Assembly (NCBI GenBank): GCA_020049835.1
Contig: JAGVLK010000023.1
Span: 1-64,000 of the forward strand
Direction of reading: 5' to 3'
Origin: Candidatus Babeliales bacterium
Lineage (GTDB): Bacteria > Babelota > Babeliae > Babelales > Vermiphilaceae
Length of the DNA stretch: 64,000 bases
The notes under the pieces were generated by a model. It worked only from the letters and a program-made list of their open reading frames with translations. It did not search any database and was not told where the DNA came from. Both the position numbers and the translations under genes were made by a program. Position 1 is the stretch's first letter. Every line of letters begins with the position of its first letter. Below are positions 27,233 to 35,403 of the stretch, piece by piece.

Positions 27233-28144
27233 ATGAAGAAATTATCATTAATCATGATGCTATCACTTTTAACGGCAAATGCACAAGCATTTCCCTTTCC
27301 ACCTACTGTATTGGATATCGTAAGTGCTGTATACAGGTCATCTGTTTCAACTTCAACAGAAGCCAAAGACCCCGATGTCGAATTTAAAAAATTTACCCGC
27401 AAATATGCGCCTCCAATAGAAATAGAGATTTTACTTGAAAAAAACAAAGCATACATATTGCGAGAAATAGCGGCATATAAGCGTATAGGGCTGCAAAATC
27501 ATAATCATAGCATACAAGAAGGCGGTAGAAAAATTTTTGTTAAAATAGGTTTAGGTGACTTCCCCGATATTGAAACTAACCACGCTAAAATAATCAATCA
27601 TTCCATAGAACGAGTTATTAATGCTGCGCGCTTGCGTAATTGCATTGAACAAAAAAAGTTACAACGATTAATGGTTCCCCAAAAATATATATACAAAATC
27701 GATGGCATGTGGGTATGTGTCGCCGAGGCTGTATCGCCGGCGCCCGTTGATAAGCCATTTACGCTTGAAGAAGTTCAAGAGTTTGCTACCATCGCGGAAG
27801 AAACCGGCTACAGTGATTGGCATGGAGGCAACGTCTGGCGTATAGATGATGGAACAATTGCCATTATTGATACTGAAGACAGGTCATTCAGGTGGCAGCG
27901 ATGGGAAATGACAAATACCATTGCCTGTATTTGTGCATCTAAATTTTTTCATAATCGCATGCAACCCGCTGCTAGGACATGGCTGCGTGAAACTCATAAT
28001 AATGGTTACCTTGTCAGCCTTGTTAAAAATATGAGCAGACATCCTCTTTTACCACAAACATCCCGCTTCGATGATGCGGATATTGATTTTGAAGCTGTCA
28101 AGGATGGGCATAAGCGGTACAATAACCGCATGCAAGATAGTTAA
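27233..28144 (+). CDS. Secreted protein-kinase-fold protein
   Basis: This 303-residue protein begins with the MKKLSLIMMLSLLTANAQA signal peptide. The C-terminal half has a catalytic-loop-like SDWHGGN (D195, H197, N200) and, 12 residues later, IIDTED (D213), the pattern of the kinase/aminoglycoside phosphotransferase fold (HxDxxxxN and metal-binding D). A possible lysine (K104 in IFVKIG), a helix-C glutamate (E126) and a hinge (VCVAEAVS) lie at suitable distances. No glycine-rich loop is obvious. An exported kinase-like protein in a cluster of secreted proteins suggests an effector. Activity is unproven. Confidence 0.55.
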   Translation: MKKLSLIMMLSLLTANAQAFPFPPTVLDIVSAVYRSSVSTSTEAKDPDVEFKKFTRKYAPPIEIEILLEKNKAYILREIAAYKRIGLQNHNHSIQEGGRKIFVKIGLGDFPDIETNHAKIINHSIERVINAARLRNCIEQKKLQRLMVPQKYIYKIDGMWVCVAEAVSPAPVDKPFTLEEVQEFATIAEETGYSDWHGGNVWRIDDGTIAIIDTEDRSFRWQRWEMTNTIACICASKFFHNRMQPAARTWLRETHNNGYLVSLVKNMSRHPLLPQTSRFDDADIDFEAVKDGHKRYNNRMQDS

Positions 28145-28168
28145 TCGCTCTAGAAATAAGGAACCACT

Positions 28169-28615
28169 ATGAAGAAATTAGCATTAATATTATTATCGTG
28201 TACCGCTCTACAGAGCAGCGTACAAGCATTTATTGATCTAGGTATTTTATCAGTTTGCGGCCTACATATGGGAGCTGTTAATAACGAACTACAAAAGCTG
28301 GCAACTGCTGCAAAAAGTTTATTGCCCGCAATAACTTTAGGCGCAGCAGCCGGAGCTTTGTTATACCCTTTCTATAGTTCAAACGATATTATCCATGTAG
28401 AAAATCGCGGCGAAGGCGCAATCTTAGGAGCGACTATTATTGGCACTTTATCTGCACTAGCAAAATCAATGAAATTTATGTACGAGCTTTCCCGCTATAA
28501 ATCTGAGCTACTAAAAAACAATACTTGGCCACAAGAAGCGGTAGATAGAATAAATAATGCTCGAACAATAAATGAAATAGATTGTTTGGTTGAAATATAT
28601 ACTAAGGAATTTTAA
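28169..28615 (+). CDS. Small secreted MKKL protein
   Basis: This 148-residue protein begins with MKKLALILLSCTALQSSVQA, a clear signal peptide. Its middle has two hydrophobic glycine/alanine-rich stretches (LPAITLGAAAGALLYPF and AILGATIIGTLSAL), so it may be membrane-embedded rather than soluble. It lacks the two-cysteine motif of its neighbours. The stop codon shares one base with the next ATG (TAATG), so the two are coupled. Function unknown. Confidence 0.65.
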   Translation: MKKLALILLSCTALQSSVQAFIDLGILSVCGLHMGAVNNELQKLATAAKSLLPAITLGAAAGALLYPFYSSNDIIHVENRGEGAILGATIIGTLSALAKSMKFMYELSRYKSELLKNNTWPQEAVDRINNARTINEIDCLVEIYTKEF

Positions 28616-29220
28616 TGAAGAAATTATCAGTATTGACGTTAACTGTGATGACTTTTATAAGTTCAGCACAGGCAGACCTATTTAAAGAGCTCACCTACGC
28701 GATTGGTGGTTCTGCAGCGGTTAGTGCTTCTTGGTTTTATTACGCGAATTGGGCTAATCGAGCTAACGCCGCATACCGTACATCTGATGGACAGTTTTTT
28801 AGTTGTACCGATCTATTAAAACATCCTACAAACTTTGAGATTAATGATGAATTTTTCCAAGCATATGCAAATTGTGCAAAAGAAGCCAAGAAATCTCCCC
28901 ATAAGGAACCATCCCCTGAAATAAAGGATCCTTGGTTTGTTACTAAAGTAATGGGTTCATTAGGAGGTGTTTTCGGCAGCCTACAGCTGGAAGGTGAAGG
29001 CATTCCGACTGTAATATGCAGCATTATGCTTCTATGCTTTTGGAGTTCTAGCAATTGCGATGAGGGTGATGAAGTGACTTATGAAGAACGATATATGAAT
29101 GGACTAAAGCATGCAGCTTCCCATATGCATCATTCACCACAAGCAATTGAACTTTTAAACCGCATTAATGGTGATCCAGAATTAAAAAATGACCTTATTA
29201 ACATTGTAAGACACTCATAA
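28615..29220 (+). CDS. Secreted two-cysteine protein
   Basis: The 201-residue protein has an MKKLSVLTLTVMTFISSAQA signal peptide. The segment YRTSDGQFFSCTDLL (C64) followed by FFQAYANC (C87) is the two-cysteine motif shared with the next genes of the cluster. A longer C-terminal part carries a hydrophobic, cysteine-bearing stretch (VICSIMLLCFWSSSNC). It is translationally coupled to the gene before it. Function unknown; the two cysteines may form a disulfide after export. Confidence 0.65.
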   Translation: MKKLSVLTLTVMTFISSAQADLFKELTYAIGGSAAVSASWFYYANWANRANAAYRTSDGQFFSCTDLLKHPTNFEINDEFFQAYANCAKEAKKSPHKEPSPEIKDPWFVTKVMGSLGGVFGSLQLEGEGIPTVICSIMLLCFWSSSNCDEGDEVTYEERYMNGLKHAASHMHHSPQAIELLNRINGDPELKNDLINIVRHS

Positions 29221-29254
29221 AGATGTTAATTAACTATTTAAGAAAGATGTTCTC

Positions 29255-29782
29255 ATGAAGAAATTATTATTACTATTGTCCCTTGTAGCAAGCAAAGCAT
29301 TGGCTGTTGAGGTATCTCAGGAATGGCTCAATGCTCGCGCAACTGCTGCATGCAGTTTTAGCCCTAATGAAGTAAGCGAACATATTCATGGGAATGCATA
29401 CCCTGATTGCTCCATGTTAAAAAAAATGCTCGAAGAGATAGAAAACAGAGCTCTTCTTTCAGCATCTCAATATGGTGCTCCCCCTCTTAGCACTGAATAC
29501 ACTAATATTAAATCTAAAACTATCGACACATTACTCACCTATTTTGCTACTCATTGCATGCAAAACAATAAAGAAATGTTTTTAGATTGTGATAATCCCT
29601 ATGCAGTCCAGTTAGCTCAAGTATTAAAAGATCAGGGACATACATTCAGCGCATTACAACGTGAAAATGCACGTACCGCACCACAAAGATTTGGATACTT
29701 ATCATTCAAGGCGCGTGGTCGTTATAACGAGGCATGTGGTAGATGCAAAGAAGTTGCAGAAATTATAGATTCTGCTTCGTAA
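29255..29782 (+). CDS. Small secreted MKKL protein, divergent cluster member
   Basis: This 175-residue protein has the MKKLLLLLSLVASKALA signal peptide. The mature part has several cysteines (PDCSMLKKML, FATHCMQNN, LDCDNP, EACGRCKE). The LAQVLKDQGHTFSALQREN segment resembles the LYSNGYRFSDELNN tail of its neighbours. The conserved leader TTAACTATTT lies upstream. It is probably a distant paralog with altered cysteine spacing. Function unknown. Confidence 0.6.
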   Translation: MKKLLLLLSLVASKALAVEVSQEWLNARATAACSFSPNEVSEHIHGNAYPDCSMLKKMLEEIENRALLSASQYGAPPLSTEYTNIKSKTIDTLLTYFATHCMQNNKEMFLDCDNPYAVQLAQVLKDQGHTFSALQRENARTAPQRFGYLSFKARGRYNEACGRCKEVAEIIDSAS

Positions 29783-29823
29783 GATAAAAGAGATTGATTA
29801 ACTATTTTTAGAAAGGTTTTTCG

Positions 29824-30225
29824 ATGAAGAAACTATTATTGATGATTTTGTCACTTGTGGTAGCAAACACAATGGGCGCAGCTCAAGGTACTGAAGTAGA
29901 TCAACCTGTCTTCCGTGATAAAATGGGCAAAGGATACTCATGCATAGATTTATTAACTACAAAATTCGAAAAGAATGATTTTGACACAAGGGGAGGCCTA
30001 ATTACCTTTTTTGAAGCTTTTGATAAGTGCCAAAAATTACATCCTGATTATCATACCCATCGAAAAAATTTACCTATAGTGGTTATGGGTGGCTGGCTTA
30101 ACGCATTCAAAGCTTTTTTTACTGAAGATGACATGAACGAAAAGCTCACCAAAATACAGTTTTTAACTGAAGACAACGTTGAATACCTCAGAGACATGAA
30201 TGATCAGCGAAGCAGAAATGCATAA
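29824..30225 (+). CDS. Secreted two-cysteine protein
   Basis: This 133-residue protein has the MKKLLLMILSLVVANTMGAA signal peptide, then FRDKMGKGYSCIDLL (C40) and FFEAFDKC (C69), the shared two-cysteine motif. A tail (AFFTEDDMNEKL) matches the FSDDFNRKML of the next gene. The leader again has TTAACTATTT and AGAAAGG before the ATG. Function unknown. Confidence 0.65.
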   Translation: MKKLLLMILSLVVANTMGAAQGTEVDQPVFRDKMGKGYSCIDLLTTKFEKNDFDTRGGLITFFEAFDKCQKLHPDYHTHRKNLPIVVMGGWLNAFKAFFTEDDMNEKLTKIQFLTEDNVEYLRDMNDQRSRNA

Positions 30226-30255
30226 ACTTTGTTTAACTATTTTAAGGATATTGCG

Positions 30256-30711
30256 ATGAAAAAATTATCATTATTTATACTGCTTATGACAGCTGTATCT
30301 ATTACAAAAAATGTTACAGCCAGCTGGTTTTCATCTTCCTATGCATATAAGCACAATACTGTTTATAAGGATGCCAGAGGCAACAAGCAAACTTGTAGAA
30401 ATTTAATAGAGGATACTAAAGTACCTTTTGATCCAACACAAGCTGAGAAATACTTTGATGCATTCCATACATGTGCAGTTAAATATCCCAATACCGCAGA
30501 AAAGTATATATATGCTAATAAAGACAAATTAGATGTAATTGCGGTTGTTGCCGCATTGAAAGCAAGAGATTTTCGCTTTTCTGACGATTTTAATCGTAAA
30601 ATGCTTGAAGAAAACAAAGCCTATGGTTTTATGACGCTTGTTGAATATGTAGGTCGAGCAATCAACGCAATTAATGATTTTAATGAAAATAACAAAGATG
30701 ATAGAAAATAA
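30256..30711 (+). CDS. Secreted two-cysteine protein
   Basis: ATG 30256 is preferred because it begins an MKKLSLFILLMTAVSITKNVTA signal peptide and AAGGA lies upstream; the in-frame ATG at 30229 only adds residues from the shared leader. The mature protein has YKDARGNKQTCRNL (C47) and YFDAFHTC (C73), and DFRFSDDFNRKML. It closely resembles the protein encoded at 30798. Function unknown. Confidence 0.65.
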   Translation: MKKLSLFILLMTAVSITKNVTASWFSSSYAYKHNTVYKDARGNKQTCRNLIEDTKVPFDPTQAEKYFDAFHTCAVKYPNTAEKYIYANKDKLDVIAVVAALKARDFRFSDDFNRKMLEENKAYGFMTLVEYVGRAINAINDFNENNKDDRK

Positions 30712-30797
30712 GATTTTTTTAATTTTATCGAAACGTCTTCAAGAAGCTGCAGTACAACAGAAATAATTTATCATTTAAAAGTTAAGGGTATAACGAT

Positions 30798-31250
30798 ATG
30801 AAAAAACTATTAATATTTACACTATTATCAAGCATAGTAGCACACAATGCGATAGCAAAAACGATGGCCAAAAAACCCGGAATATTTAGGCACATTACAA
30901 GAGCCATGGAAGGCTACAATTGGATGCCAGCATATACAGATGGCGCAGGAAATGTAAAAACATGCCAAGATTTATTAGAAAATCCCGGTTTACCATATGA
31001 TGGTGAACAGGTTAACCAATATCTGCAAGCATTTAAAGCATGTGCGGAAAAATACCGTGAAGAGGCAGAAACCGGGATCCAAAAGAATCTACATAAATGG
31101 AATGTGCTTCCAGAACTGGCTTCACAATTATATAGCAATGGATATCGCTTCTCAGACGAGCTTAACAATTTGATGATAGATAACAGTTTAATCTATACCA
31201 TTGTAGTTGCAGCGTGCTCAGGTGAACCTAACAACAAGCCCAAATATTGA
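30798..31250 (+). CDS. Secreted two-cysteine protein
   Basis: The MKKLLIFTLLSSIVAHNAIA signal peptide is followed by YTDGAGNVKTCQDLLENP (C56), YLQAFKAC (C82) and GYRFSDELNNLMI. The spacing C-x(25)-C is the same as in the previous gene, and the pair is recognisably homologous along most of its length. Its end overlaps the next frame by 4 nt, but the next likely start is at 31283. Function unknown. Confidence 0.65.
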   Translation: MKKLLIFTLLSSIVAHNAIAKTMAKKPGIFRHITRAMEGYNWMPAYTDGAGNVKTCQDLLENPGLPYDGEQVNQYLQAFKACAEKYREEAETGIQKNLHKWNVLPELASQLYSNGYRFSDELNNLMIDNSLIYTIVVAACSGEPNNKPKY

Positions 31251-31282
31251 TGTATATTTTAATTTTAACGAAAGGTATTCTC

Positions 31283-31861
31283 ATGAAGAAACTATCACTA
31301 TTATTGCTGCTATCAGCTGTAGCAACTCATGTAATGGGCGCGGCAGATTATAGCAACAAGAATGATGCGCAAGTCCTTAAAGAAATGATACATAACGCAT
31401 TCGCGCAAAAGAATGTCGCAAAAGCAGCTCAATTAATGGCGCTTGGTTTAGCACATGGTATAAACCCAAGTTGCCAGGATGTAAGAACACTTATGAATGA
31501 ATCAACTGAAGCGTTAGATAATGAAACTCTATTTAACGCATTTAGCAAATGTATGGACGAAACTGAATTATATAATTTAGTAGAGAACTGTACAGAACCT
31601 AACACCTTAGCAGCACTTAAAAAATTACATGAACAAGGTATGAAATTCTATTCACAAGATAAATTGGATGCCTGCGAGCGGCAAATTCGAAGGAATGAAG
31701 GTGTATTTTTCCGACAAACACAGCTTGCAAACAGTGATAAAATAGCCCGTTGCAAGGCAGTACGTGATTTTCTTATTGAAGCCGGCAAACAAGAGCAAGA
31801 GGAACGTGAAGAATCCGTGCTTAAACGTTTTCAAGCATCTGCAGTCGTAATGCAGAAATAG
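31283..31861 (+). CDS. Secreted two-cysteine protein with extended C-terminus
   Basis: ATG 31283 starts an MKKLSLLLLLSAVATHVMGA signal peptide, and GAAAGG lies upstream. The NPSCQDVRTLMNE...LFNAFSKC segment keeps the C-x(25)-C spacing of the family, and GMKFYSQDKLDAC resembles the RFSDELNN tail. An N-terminal insert (KNVAKAAQLMALGLAHGINPSC) resembles an ankyrin-like helix pair, but no full ankyrin repeat is present. It is the last gene of the cluster, and a terminator follows. Confidence 0.65.
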   Translation: MKKLSLLLLLSAVATHVMGAADYSNKNDAQVLKEMIHNAFAQKNVAKAAQLMALGLAHGINPSCQDVRTLMNESTEALDNETLFNAFSKCMDETELYNLVENCTEPNTLAALKKLHEQGMKFYSQDKLDACERQIRRNEGVFFRQTQLANSDKIARCKAVRDFLIEAGKQEQEEREESVLKRFQASAVVMQK

Positions 31862-31895
31862 AAATATACTATTAAGATTTGTATATTAAAATTAG

Positions 31896-31925
31896 ATCCC
31901 AGGTGTACAAGCCTGGGATTTTTTT
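31896..31925 (+). terminator. Terminator of the MKKL secreted cluster
   Basis: ATCCCAGG and CCTGGGAT form the stem across an 8-nt loop, followed by TTTTTT. Confidence 0.85.
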
Positions 31926-32015
31926 ATAATTGCTGCGCGCCCTACAAATTTGCTACACTCTGAACGTACGCGATCTGTGGAGTATTATGTATGCACTTAA
32001 TGTTACGCGTTAACT

Positions 32016-32486
32016 TTATGCATATTGTACTTGTATAATGGGCAAATAATCATACACAGACGATTGCAGCAACGCCTCTTCAAAATAAGGGTACCACTGC
32101 TCTTGCGTAAGCCCTTGTGAACATTCGATGATGAGCATGTGCATATCAGGTTCATTATGCAGGTACCAGCTGTACATATCAGATGATGATTCTTGCATGC
32201 AGCCGGCGAGCTCCATCTCTTGGTACATGGAAATAACGCCCGATGGTACCGTACTTTCAGAAAGCCAATACATATACTCATGAAAATTAAGTGAATCTAA
32301 AAAGAGTTTAAGTATTGCACGCCCCATAACAATATTACTCACGGTAATCGTGTGCAAGCCGGGACTGAGGAGCATATCGTAAACAGTGAACATCTCTTCT
32401 TCTGAAAAATGGATGGCGAGCGACTGCTCGATGTGCGCAATGTTTAGATTGCGTGAGCTGCGTATGCAGGCATTATATCTATCCAC
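32016..32486 (-). CDS. Hypothetical cytosolic protein
   Basis: Family not recognised. The 156-residue protein starts at GTG 32486, with GGGGG just upstream, and has no signal peptide. It is acidic and has helical stretches (NIAHIEQSLAIHFSEEEMF; GRAILKLFLDSLNFHEYMYWL). It is co-directional with ruvC, whose start is upstream of it, and is separated from ruvC by about 100 bp of non-coding sequence. Confidence 0.55.
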   Translation of the reverse strand: MDRYNACIRSSRNLNIAHIEQSLAIHFSEEEMFTVYDMLLSPGLHTITVSNIVMGRAILKLFLDSLNFHEYMYWLSESTVPSGVISMYQEMELAGCMQESSSDMYSWYLHNEPDMHMLIIECSQGLTQEQWYPYFEEALLQSSVYDYLPIIQVQYA

Positions 32487-32583
32487 AGAACCCCCTTGGA
32501 TATTAGTATGCGCCTCTATACCCCGTACAGATCTAATTAGTTTTACTATAGCTCATATAATGTGCTGTTTACAAGAAACTACG

Positions 32584-33090
32584 TTAGCGCATCGGCAATA
32601 CCGGCCGTTGCTGCTGCCACAACCCGCATAACATCACTGCTAATGCATCGGTAACATCTTTCTTTTTTTGTATGGGCAGTTTAGGAAAAAGCTGCATAAT
32701 CATCCGCTCAACTTGCTCTTTAGAAGCTTTGCCATACCCCGTTACCGTCTGTTTAACTTCAGAAGGACTAAACTCATGCAGCTGCATGTTGTGTTGTTGT
32801 GCAAGCAGATATAAGACACCGCGCAGATAACCGAGCTTTAAAAAGCTTTGCGGATTAACGCCACAGAATGGTGTTTCTAATGCAAGATCGGTAATATGAT
32901 GTTGTACAATTTTTTGTTCAAAGAAGGTGTAGAATGTATGCACGCGTTCAGCAATGTGTTTGCTTGAAGACATTTGCAAATAACCGCAATCGAGCAACAG
33001 CGATGCACGCCCTTCTCGCTGTATGATGCCATATCCGGTGATTACCGATCCAGGGTCGACCCCAAGTACTATTGCATTACGACTCATCAT
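32584..33090 (-). CDS. ruvC: Holliday junction endonuclease RuvC
   Basis: RuvC cuts Holliday junctions symmetrically. The first acidic residue is in VLGVDPGSVITGYGII, the second in LALETPFCGVNPQS, and the last acidic cluster in DVTDALAVMLC, which is the family pattern. The start at 33090 gives 168 residues, the normal length, with AAGGGA upstream. An in-frame ATG at 33138 would extend it into the dispersed 25-bp repeat, so I reject it. Confidence 0.92.
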   Translation of the reverse strand: MMSRNAIVLGVDPGSVITGYGIIQREGRASLLLDCGYLQMSSSKHIAERVHTFYTFFEQKIVQHHITDLALETPFCGVNPQSFLKLGYLRGVLYLLAQQHNMQLHEFSPSEVKQTVTGYGKASKEQVERMIMQLFPKLPIQKKKDVTDALAVMLCGLWQQQRPVLPMR

Positions 33091-33126
33091 TTTTCCCTTT
33101 TTTTGAATAAGTATATACATTGGATG

Positions 33127-33151
33127 ATCCTTCGACAAGCTCAGGATGATT
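33127..33151. repeat. Dispersed 25-bp repeat, copy 2 (left arm)
   Basis: Identical to 120-144 and the exact reverse complement of 33276-33300. With the right arm it flanks about 125 bp of AT-rich sequence between ruvC and dnaB that contains two TGGAATCATCTA words (33246-33268) and no gene. Confidence 0.9.
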
Positions 33152-33275
33152 ATAAATATTTACTCTGGATGATTTGGTATATTATGGTACAGATACATAA
33201 ACATAGTGCGTGGAAGTCGTATGCAAAAATATGAAAATACAATTATGGAATCATCTATGGAATCATCTAGTATAA

Positions 33276-33300
33276 AATCATCCTGAGCTTGTCGAAGGAT
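33276..33300. repeat. Dispersed 25-bp repeat, copy 3 (right arm, inverted)
   Basis: Inverted copy of the 25-bp repeat, ending 4 bp before the dnaB stop codon. The pair could form a hairpin in RNA, which may help end transcription from dnaB. Confidence 0.9.
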
Positions 33301-33303
33301 TTT

Positions 33304-34680
33304 TTAGTCCTGTTCAACATCCTGGAATTTAGTAAGTTCACGCGCAAAATGCATATACACGGTACCCGTCGGTCCGTTACGTTGTTTACCGATAATCAGC
33401 TCAGAAAGCGCCGGATTTTCCGTTTCAGGATTGTATACAATATCACGATACAGGAACATAATAAGATCCGCATCCTGTTCAATTGCACCGGATTCACGCA
33501 AATCGGAAAGCATCGGCCGTTTGTCCATGCGTGCTTCCACCGCACGAGACAGCTGCGACAATGCCAATATCGGAATATTTAATTCTTTAGCAAGTGCTTT
33601 GATAGCGCGGGAAATTTCAGAAACCTCTTGATGACGATTTTCATGGCGACGCGTACTGTGCAACAGTTGCAAATAATCGATTACCAGCAGCTGCACATTA
33701 TGTTCCATTTTCAGTTTACGCGCTTTCGCGCGCAAATCCATAATGCTTAACATTGCCGTATCATCAATAAATATTTTAGTATCAGCTAGTCGTGCTGCAA
33801 CATTAGTGAGTTGCATCCATTCATCAGACGTAATAGTTGCATTGCGAATGTTATGATGTGCGATACCGGAGCTGCCGGAAAGCAGACGCAAGGTAAGCTG
33901 TTCAGCTGACATTTCTAATGAAAACACACCAACACAGACCTGTTGTTCAGCTGCATATTGTGCAATACTGAGCGCCAATGCGGTTTTACCCATAGAAGGT
34001 CGCGCTGCAAGTACAATTAAATCACCCGGCTGAAAGCCACTGGTCATGCTATCAAGTTTACGGTATCCGGTTGGTACACCGGTGATACCACGACTGTGAC
34101 TTTTAATATCAGACAGATGCGCAAATGTTTTTTTCAGCCAAATGTTAAGTTGTACAAAACTGGTCGCTGCACGACGATTGGATATTTGAAAAATAGTTTT
34201 TTCAGCTTCATCAAGTACCGCATCGATATCTTGTTCGTTCTGGTTGTAGCAGTTAGTTACAATAGACGTTGCACTGGTGATGAGCTCACGCAAAACAGCT
34301 TTTTCTTTAATGATCTGCGCATGTTGCACAACAAATCCGACTGCAGGAATTTCTTCTTGGAGCGAGATAAGATACACAACGCCGCCGACAGCATCCAAAA
34401 GCCCTTTTTTGTGAAGCTCATCTTGTAACGTAACTAAATCGATGCGCTTATGATGTTGCGCAAGCCACACAATATGTTCGTAAATAATTTTATGTTGTGG
34501 ACTATAAAAATGATCTGCAGATAATGTCTCTACAACCTGGCTTACCCACTCATCATTAAGGAGTAATGCACCAAGCACAGCACGCTCGGCATCTACGTTT
34601 GCAGGTAGACTTTTGCCGAGTAACTGTTCTGACTGTTGCGTTTTATCACGCGTAATATATCCGGATCGTAAATTCGACAT
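33304..34680 (-). CDS. dnaB: Replicative DNA helicase DnaB
   Basis: DnaB is the hexameric 5'-3' helicase at the replication fork. The N-terminal domain (NVDAERAVLGALLLNDEW) and the RecA-like C-terminal domain with Walker A (LAARPSMGKTALALSIA), GVFSLEMSAEQL, Walker B (VQLLVIDYLQLL) and the arginine-finger region (DLRESGAIEQDADLIMFLYRD) are present. The length of 458 residues is normal. It lies directly downstream of rplI in the same direction, a common bacterial order. Confidence 0.96.
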   Translation of the reverse strand: MSNLRSGYITRDKTQQSEQLLGKSLPANVDAERAVLGALLLNDEWVSQVVETLSADHFYSPQHKIIYEHIVWLAQHHKRIDLVTLQDELHKKGLLDAVGGVVYLISLQEEIPAVGFVVQHAQIIKEKAVLRELITSATSIVTNCYNQNEQDIDAVLDEAEKTIFQISNRRAATSFVQLNIWLKKTFAHLSDIKSHSRGITGVPTGYRKLDSMTSGFQPGDLIVLAARPSMGKTALALSIAQYAAEQQVCVGVFSLEMSAEQLTLRLLSGSSGIAHHNIRNATITSDEWMQLTNVAARLADTKIFIDDTAMLSIMDLRAKARKLKMEHNVQLLVIDYLQLLHSTRRHENRHQEVSEISRAIKALAKELNIPILALSQLSRAVEARMDKRPMLSDLRESGAIEQDADLIMFLYRDIVYNPETENPALSELIIGKQRNGPTGTVYMHFARELTKFQDVEQD

Positions 34681-34701
34681 CTGTGTTTTTCTGTTCGTTA
34701 A

Positions 34702-35151
34702 TTATTCTTTTTCTTCAACAACATTTAAGGTAAATGTCGGTTGTAACTTTGATGACAACTTCACCACAACTTCATGTGCACCGGTCGTTTTAATTGCTTT
34801 GTCAGTGCTGATTTGACTTTTAGTTACCGCAAATCCTTTTTCTGCCAACGCTTCAGCAATTTCTGATGGAGCAACCGCACCAAATAGTTTACCGCCATCA
34901 TGTGCTTTACGTTTGATTGTGAGCTTGATTGAGCGGATCTTTTCAGCAAGCATAGAAGTTTTGCTTTCAATAACCTCTTTGCGATGCTCTACCACTTTAA
35001 TGCGGTTTTTAAATTGCGCTTCATTGTGGGGAGTAACTTCAACACCCAATTTGCGTGGAATAAGAAAGTTATATGCAAAGCCGTCAGTTACTTTTACAAT
35101 TTCGCCAGCAATGCCAATTTTTTCAACGTCTTGAAGCAAAAAAAGTTTCAT
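34702..35151 (-). CDS. rplI: 50S ribosomal protein L9
   Basis: L9 begins here with MKLFLLQDVEKIGIAGEIVKVTDGFAYNFLIPRKLG, the conserved N-terminal RNA-binding domain, followed by the long linker helix and the C-terminal domain (GKLFGAVAPSEIAEAL). The length of 149 residues is typical. It leads the rplI-dnaB unit; rpsF and rpsR, often next to it, are absent, and a large non-coding region lies upstream. Confidence 0.96.
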   Translation of the reverse strand: MKLFLLQDVEKIGIAGEIVKVTDGFAYNFLIPRKLGVEVTPHNEAQFKNRIKVVEHRKEVIESKTSMLAEKIRSIKLTIKRKAHDGGKLFGAVAPSEIAEALAEKGFAVTKSQISTDKAIKTTGAHEVVVKLSSKLQPTFTLNVVEEKE

Positions 35152-35276
35152 AAGAACTCCTTCATAGATGATATACTTTTTGTTTAAGAATTTACTGTCT
35201 TAAGTATAAAGAAAAAAGAGGATAATGAAAACCAGAAATCAAAACTCTTTTTCTTCCTGCATTAGTTTGTGAATAA

Positions 35277-35303
35277 CATAATTTTAGTGTGTTATGCGAC
35301 TCT
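35277..35303. repeat. GTTATGCGAC-type intergenic repeat word, copy 1
   Basis: ACATAATTTTAGTGTGTTAT followed by GCGACTC. Related words occur at 48955, 50117, 51103 and 54765. It lies in the AT-rich stretch upstream of rplI. The rest of 35152-35400 holds no gene. Confidence 0.6.
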
Positions 35304-35403
35304 GATTTCTTTGTTTTTTGTTTGTTAGTTTTTTAATGTTTTTTTAATTTCTATGAATTCTTTTTTTTCTTAAACATGTAAATCAATTTTTCTTTATTTT
35401 TTT

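Noticed and set aside
33091-33138. N-terminal extension of RuvC
   Set aside because: It reads through the 25-bp dispersed repeat, adds residues absent from the family, and the start at 33090 has a proper ribosome-binding site.
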